Source of the DNA: SpSt-539 sp964549445
GTDB lineage: Bacteria > Planctomycetota > Phycisphaerae > UBA1845 > UTPLA1
Reading direction: 5' to 3'
Length of the DNA: 64,000 nucleotides
NCBI GenBank assembly: GCA_964549445.1
Contig: CAZJVS010000004.1
Span: forward strand, 112,816 to 176,815
The notes under the pieces were generated by a model that worked only from the letters and a program-made list of their open reading frames with translations, searched no databases and was not told where the DNA came from. How positions within the stretch are numbered: the stretch's first letter is position 1; each line of letters starts with the position of its first letter. Of this stretch, positions 60,533 to 64,000 are shown in pieces. A program made the position numbers and the translations under genes.

Positions 60533-62593
60533 CTAGACGGGCAGAGGCTTGAGACCATCGAGCGGCAGAACGCCTTGCGCCCAGAGCGCCTGCCGCAGAC
60601 GCCTCGCTTCGCCGGCGTGAAATCGCGCCTTCTCAAAATCCAGCTTTGCGTGGCGATAGAGCTGCGAGAGGCAGCGGTGCGGGAGCGGATGTCGCGGGGC
60701 CAGCTCGGTCGCCACGTGAAACGCCCGGATCGCCCAGTCGACCTGCTTCAATTGTGCCAGCGCAATTCCCAGGTTTAGATGCGTTTCGCCGCGGGCATGC
60801 ACCAGCGACACGGAGCGCATGTGTTCGTACACGGCGTCCTCCGTGCGCCCCATATGACGCAACGCAACTCCCAGCAGGTCGTGGGCCACGGCCTCGTCCG
60901 GGTCAATTTCCAGCGCGCGCCGAAGCGATCGCTCCGCATCCTCATATTGTTGCTTGGCCACGAAGACGCGCCCCATCAGCACGAAGACGCGCGCGCTGTT
61001 CACGCTCGATTTCTCGAGCGTCATCAGAATCGCTTCGGCCTCTTTCCATCGACCTCGAATTGCGAGAATTTCCGCGTAATAGAGGGACGCGACCGGGTTG
61101 CTCAACGGATCGTCGGCTGCCCCTCTCAGCATGGCTTCGGCCTCGTCGATCCGTCCGAGCGGCATCAGGCACATCGCCATTCGCGCGCGGAGATGCGGGA
61201 AATCCTCCTCCCGCTGAACCTCCTGCAGAAGCGCCAGCGATTCGGTGAACCGATCGGCGGAGAACAGGACCTGGGCCAGGTTGTGTTTCAGGTCGAGCAT
61301 CGTCCGCTTCAACGCCTTGCTGTGCTCTTCGCCCGGGGCGTCGACGTATCCCAGATCAACGAGTCGATTCAGCGTCGCCTGCGCCGCGAACGGGTCCTCG
61401 GCATGCTCGCCGCGAAGGACGCCGTCGTGCGGATGTTCGCCTTCATACGTCTCAATCCGCTCGAGGTGTGGCGGCGTGGCGAATATCTGCGTCTGAACCT
61501 TGCCGTCCATGTCATTCGGGATCGGCAACCCGAGCATCGCCAGCACGGTCGGTGCGATGTCCAGGAGCGATGCTCCGTGCACCAGCTCGTCCTCCTTGAT
61601 GCCCGGTCCGGCGGCGCAAAAGATGCCCTGGAGCCGATGCCACGCCACAGGATTCGTCGCTGGACCTGTGCGCTGGCTCGGGTTCTGCGGATCGACATAG
61701 AAAAGGGGCCGTCGCTCATCCGACAGAAAGCCGTGATCCGAGAGGATGATGATGGCGGTATCCGGCCCGGCCAGCTCTACCAGCCGACCCAGCATCATGT
61801 CGTGCCACATGTACACGCCGTTCATCACATGCTGGTAGATTTCGAAGTCCTCTTGCGAGACGTGCGGCATTTTCGGCGGGTGGTACTCCATGAACCCATG
61901 CGCGATGTGGTCGATCGCCTCGTAGTAGATCGCCATGAAGTCCCACGAGGTATGCTCCATGAGGTACGTCGCCGAATTATGGATCGTGGAGGCCTCGGCC
62001 ACTCCTTCGCAGAAGGCCGCCAGCCGGATGTCTTCCGGCTGCTTGATGCGGTGTGCCTCGGGGATAAATGGCAGGATCTGCTGCGCCGTGATGTCGTTCG
62101 CGCTAACGCGCAGCGACAGGAGGACATCTCGAAGGTCGCCCGGATGAATCGCCGCCGCTTCGCAAGGTCCATGGTCGGCCCTCAGCGGATCGATGTGGTG
62201 ATATCGATCGCTGATGACGCAGCCATTGATGGGCTCGGCCGGGTGCGACGCAAACCAGCCCACAACGTTGGATCGCAGGCCCTGCTGACTCAGGATATTC
62301 CAGATGGCCTTCGCCTTACGCGAAGTGCTGGTGACGGGCCTCACGCTGCCCTTTCCATCCGGCTCCAGGAAGCCGAGAATTCCGTGCTTGTCCGCCCGTT
62401 TCCCGGTCGCGATCGAATTCCAGAGGATGGGTGAAATCACGGGCGCGAGTGTCGCAATCCTCCCCATAACGCCGCGATCGACAAATTGCTGCAGATTGGG
62501 CATCCAGCCCTTCTCCATCAGCGGGTCGATCATCTGCCAGTCGGCGGCATCCCAGCCGATTAGCAATACACGTTTGGCGATTCGGTCACCCAT
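60533..62593 (-). CDS. Type I phosphodiesterase/alkaline-phosphatase-fold protein with TPR repeats
   Basis: A 686-residue protein. Residues about 8-420 have the alkaline phosphatase superfamily metal motifs: LLIGWDAADW, TLAPVISPILWNSIATGK (nucleophile region), AIDHIAHGF, and LSDHGF, followed by LLDIAPTVLAMLGLPIPND. The C-terminal 250 residues are TPR-like. No signal peptide is present, unlike most related phosphodiesterases. The start at 62593 is preferred because the upstream in-frame stretch runs through a terminator hairpin. The substrate is unknown (nucleotides or phosphoesters). The 214-bp gap between this gene and nuoG shows nothing recognisable. Confidence 0.8.
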   Translation of the reverse strand: MGDRIAKRVLLIGWDAADWQMIDPLMEKGWMPNLQQFVDRGVMGRIATLAPVISPILWNSIATGKRADKHGILGFLEPDGKGSVRPVTSTSRKAKAIWNILSQQGLRSNVVGWFASHPAEPINGCVISDRYHHIDPLRADHGPCEAAAIHPGDLRDVLLSLRVSANDITAQQILPFIPEAHRIKQPEDIRLAAFCEGVAEASTIHNSATYLMEHTSWDFMAIYYEAIDHIAHGFMEYHPPKMPHVSQEDFEIYQHVMNGVYMWHDMMLGRLVELAGPDTAIIILSDHGFLSDERRPLFYVDPQNPSQRTGPATNPVAWHRLQGIFCAAGPGIKEDELVHGASLLDIAPTVLAMLGLPIPNDMDGKVQTQIFATPPHLERIETYEGEHPHDGVLRGEHAEDPFAAQATLNRLVDLGYVDAPGEEHSKALKRTMLDLKHNLAQVLFSADRFTESLALLQEVQREEDFPHLRARMAMCLMPLGRIDEAEAMLRGAADDPLSNPVASLYYAEILAIRGRWKEAEAILMTLEKSSVNSARVFVLMGRVFVAKQQYEDAERSLRRALEIDPDEAVAHDLLGVALRHMGRTEDAVYEHMRSVSLVHARGETHLNLGIALAQLKQVDWAIRAFHVATELAPRHPLPHRCLSQLYRHAKLDFEKARFHAGEARRLRQALWAQGVLPLDGLKPLPV

Positions 62594-62626
62594 GTTGGCG
62601 GTCTCGCTCGCTCGTAGCAACCTGAG

Positions 62627-62662
62627 AAAAAAAACGCAGCCGTTACAGGTGTAACGGCTGCG
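62627..62662 (-). terminator. Strong intrinsic terminator of the PEP-CTERM gene
   Basis: A perfect 12-bp stem (CGCAGCCGTTAC / GTAACGGCTGCG) with a four-base loop, followed on the minus strand by eight T's. It lies between the PEP-CTERM gene and the start of the phosphodiesterase gene, so these are separate transcription units. Confidence 0.92.
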
Positions 62663-62706
62663 TGGCATAGTAGGTTTAGTTGCTCGACCCCGTCGAGCCA
62701 GACAAC

Positions 62707-63459
62707 TTAGTTCTTCCGGCGCCGAAGAAGGCCGGCCGCGCCGAGGGCGAGCATCGCGAGCGTTCCGGGCTCCGGAACCGCGCCTGCCGCGATCGGGCCG
62801 CCTGAAGCCTCATAGGCCGCCCCGAAGAAGAAGATGCCACCCGAACCACCAGCCGTGGTCGAGGGGCGAACCTCGACGTCAAGCCAGCCATACCGCGTCT
62901 GTCCGCCGATCAGGAATCGGACGCCCAAGAATCCGCGGGCCGGGCTGTTTGCATTGTTGACAAACCCACCGTACGGAGCCCCGCCGTAACGCGATCCAAG
63001 GACAACTTGCGTATTGGCAGCAGACGGTGACCACGCGCCAGCTTGGGCCGGGATCGGCGTTCCGGCCTGATTTCGGTAGCCTGCCGGCGCCGATGGGCCG
63101 ATCACGGCCCCAGGCGAAAGCCGAACCGCATAGTTGATGCCGTACGGCCCGAGGTAAGAATCGGCCCCGTTGTTGAGCACCAAATTCGTGATATTTGCCT
63201 GCCACTGAACCTGCGTGGCCGATTGCGGATTCCGAACTGAGAACCCGAAATCGTTGACGCCGTTGCCGTCAAAGTCCCACGGAATGTTGCCGGATGCGGG
63301 ATTGCTCGCCGGCGAAGCCGCGTTCGGCAAGTTCGCCGGCGGCGGCCGCGAAATGATCTGGGCGTACGCCTGCGAGCCCGAGGCAAGCGCGGCAGCGCCA
63401 GCGACTCCGGCGACCGCCTTCTCAGCCTTGCTCAAATTCCGCTTCGAATTTCGCTTCAT
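62707..63459 (-). CDS. Exported PEP-CTERM protein
   Basis: A 250-residue exported protein. The N-terminus is basic (MKRNSKRNLSKAEK) followed by a hydrophobic Ala/Gly signal segment ending near AYAQ. The C-terminus carries the PEP-CTERM sorting signal: VPEPGTLAML, a short hydrophobic stretch, and the basic tail RRRKN, which is recognised by an exosortase. The middle is beta-rich with a DFDGNGVNDFGF Ca-binding-like loop. The function is unknown. GGAGGAGG just before the ATG at 63459 sets the start. Confidence 0.82.
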   Translation of the reverse strand: MKRNSKRNLSKAEKAVAGVAGAAALASGSQAYAQIISRPPPANLPNAASPASNPASGNIPWDFDGNGVNDFGFSVRNPQSATQVQWQANITNLVLNNGADSYLGPYGINYAVRLSPGAVIGPSAPAGYRNQAGTPIPAQAGAWSPSAANTQVVLGSRYGGAPYGGFVNNANSPARGFLGVRFLIGGQTRYGWLDVEVRPSTTAGGSGGIFFFGAAYEASGGPIAAGAVPEPGTLAMLALGAAGLLRRRKN

Positions 63460-63747
63460 CGAATCCTCCTCCCAATCTTCTAGGCGTCGCCGAGCCACTT
63501 GGCCGGACGCAACAAATCGACTTCAATTCTCCTCGTTCCCTGCAAGAATACCAGATTCAGGCGAGCCAATGCAACCCCCTGCCCCCCGACTTCGAACGTC
63601 CGCAGTTGGGTAACTCTTGAAAGTTTGACCCGCGTCGCCAAATACCCCCCGGGAAACCCCGCAATTTTGCAAGAAAACAACTATTATGCACCCCGCCCGG
63701 TGGTTACGGCGACAACAGAACGTACCGGGCGCATCGTCAGATTCGCA

Positions 63748-64000
63748 ATGAAAACGCTGGTTTTCGCTACCCTGATTGCACTAGTGACGGTCCAGTCTAG
63801 TGGTGCCAACGTTCTCAAAACGATTAGGTCCAGAGGTGCCCTTTTCTGGGGCGCCGACCAGGAAGGCGGCGGCCCCTTCGTCTATCCAGACCCTGCCGAC
63901 CCCGCAAAGCTCGTCGGTTTTGAGGTCGATCTCGCCGCCCTTCTCGCCGCCGAACTCGGCGTCAAACCCCAGTTCTTCCAGGCCGACTGGAACACCCTCC
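63748..64000 (+). CDS. Family-3 extracellular solute-binding protein, N-terminal part (cut by the window edge)
   Basis: The first 84 codons of a gene that continues past the window. A signal peptide (MKTLVFATLIALVTVQSSGA) is followed by VLKTIRSRGALFWGAD and KLVGFEVDLAALLAAELGV, the start of the periplasmic binding-protein family 3 fold, as used by polar amino-acid ABC transporters. The ligand and the ABC partners cannot be seen here. No gene is visible in the 288 bp before it. Confidence 0.82.
   Translation, partial: MKTLVFATLIALVTVQSSGANVLKTIRSRGALFWGADQEGGGPFVYPDPADPAKLVGFEVDLAALLAAELGVKPQFFQADWNTL

Noticed and set aside
58360..62434. Long plus-strand frames of about 500 codons opposite nuoG and the phosphodiesterase gene
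   Set aside because: They are Arg/His/Pro-rich shadows of genes with clear family motifs on the minus strand.
62593..62668. Longer start for the phosphodiesterase gene at 62668
   Set aside because: The extra 25 codons overlap the terminator hairpin at 62627-62662, and the ATG at 62593 begins right before the first family motif.
63667..63687. TTGCAA and TATTAT before the solute-binding protein gene
   Set aside because: Only 9 bases separate the two boxes.

Overview
The window is a GC-rich bacterial chromosome segment with dense coding and strongly C-ending codons. The gene content points to the phylum Planctomycetota, probably a Phycisphaerae-like lineage. The reasons are two modules of an ECF sigma factor next to a Ser/Thr kinase with TPR repeats, a PEP-CTERM protein ending in RRRKN, dockerin-like C-termini, a giant secreted protein full of DCNSNGxPDxC repeats, and a division/cell-wall cluster without ftsA or ftsZ. 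This placement is inferred from gene families, since no rRNA is present.

Positions 1-15.7 kb hold the division and cell-wall (dcw) cluster on the + strand: rsmH (cut by the window edge), a LysM membrane protein, ftsL-like, ftsI, murE, murF, mraY, ftsW, murG, then after a 268-bp gap murC, murB, ddl, an ftsQ-like gene and a multi-pass membrane protein. Many of these genes overlap by ATGA or TGATG. Together they encode lipid II synthesis (MurE carries the meso-diaminopimelate motif), septal transglycosylase/transpeptidase (FtsW/FtsI) and FtsL/FtsQ partners.

Positions 15.8-29.8 kb hold exported proteins and signalling: a secreted pentein-fold (agmatine/peptidylarginine deiminase-like) enzyme, a secreted Ig-repeat protein with a dockerin-like end, a minus-strand ECF sigma/kinase pair, and a divergent 1750-residue secreted protein. 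A tRNA-Gln with its own terminator follows.

Positions 30-40 kb hold GAPDH, a PtsN-like EIIA, a MEMO-family protein with a PqqD-like N-terminus, a sialidase-like exported protein, an HNH nuclease, tRNA-Ala and a complex I block in the order nuoI-A-B-C-D. Positions 40-46.7 kb are on the minus strand: a second kinase/ECF sigma pair, a TMTC-like membrane TPR protein and an exported aldo/keto reductase.

Positions 47-58 kb hold a DUF11 surface protein, an LCMT-type methyltransferase, a DJ-1/intradiol-dioxygenase-like fusion, DUF1697, a squalene-cyclase-like exported protein, a beta-propeller lipoprotein, a PPi-type phosphofructokinase, a GT87-like membrane protein, an alpha/beta-hydrolase-like lipoprotein and tRNA-Leu. 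Positions 58.3-64 kb hold a probable selenoprotein of the ArsC/Spx fold (in-frame UGA in a U-x-x-C motif, followed by a hairpin) directly after nuoG, a phosphodiesterase-TPR protein, a PEP-CTERM protein with a strong terminator, and the start of a family-3 solute-binding protein cut by the right edge.

The most interesting item is the UGA-containing ArsC-like gene at 58330-58680. Next are the PqqD-MEMO and DJ-1/dioxygenase fusions and the giant cysteine-repeat protein.
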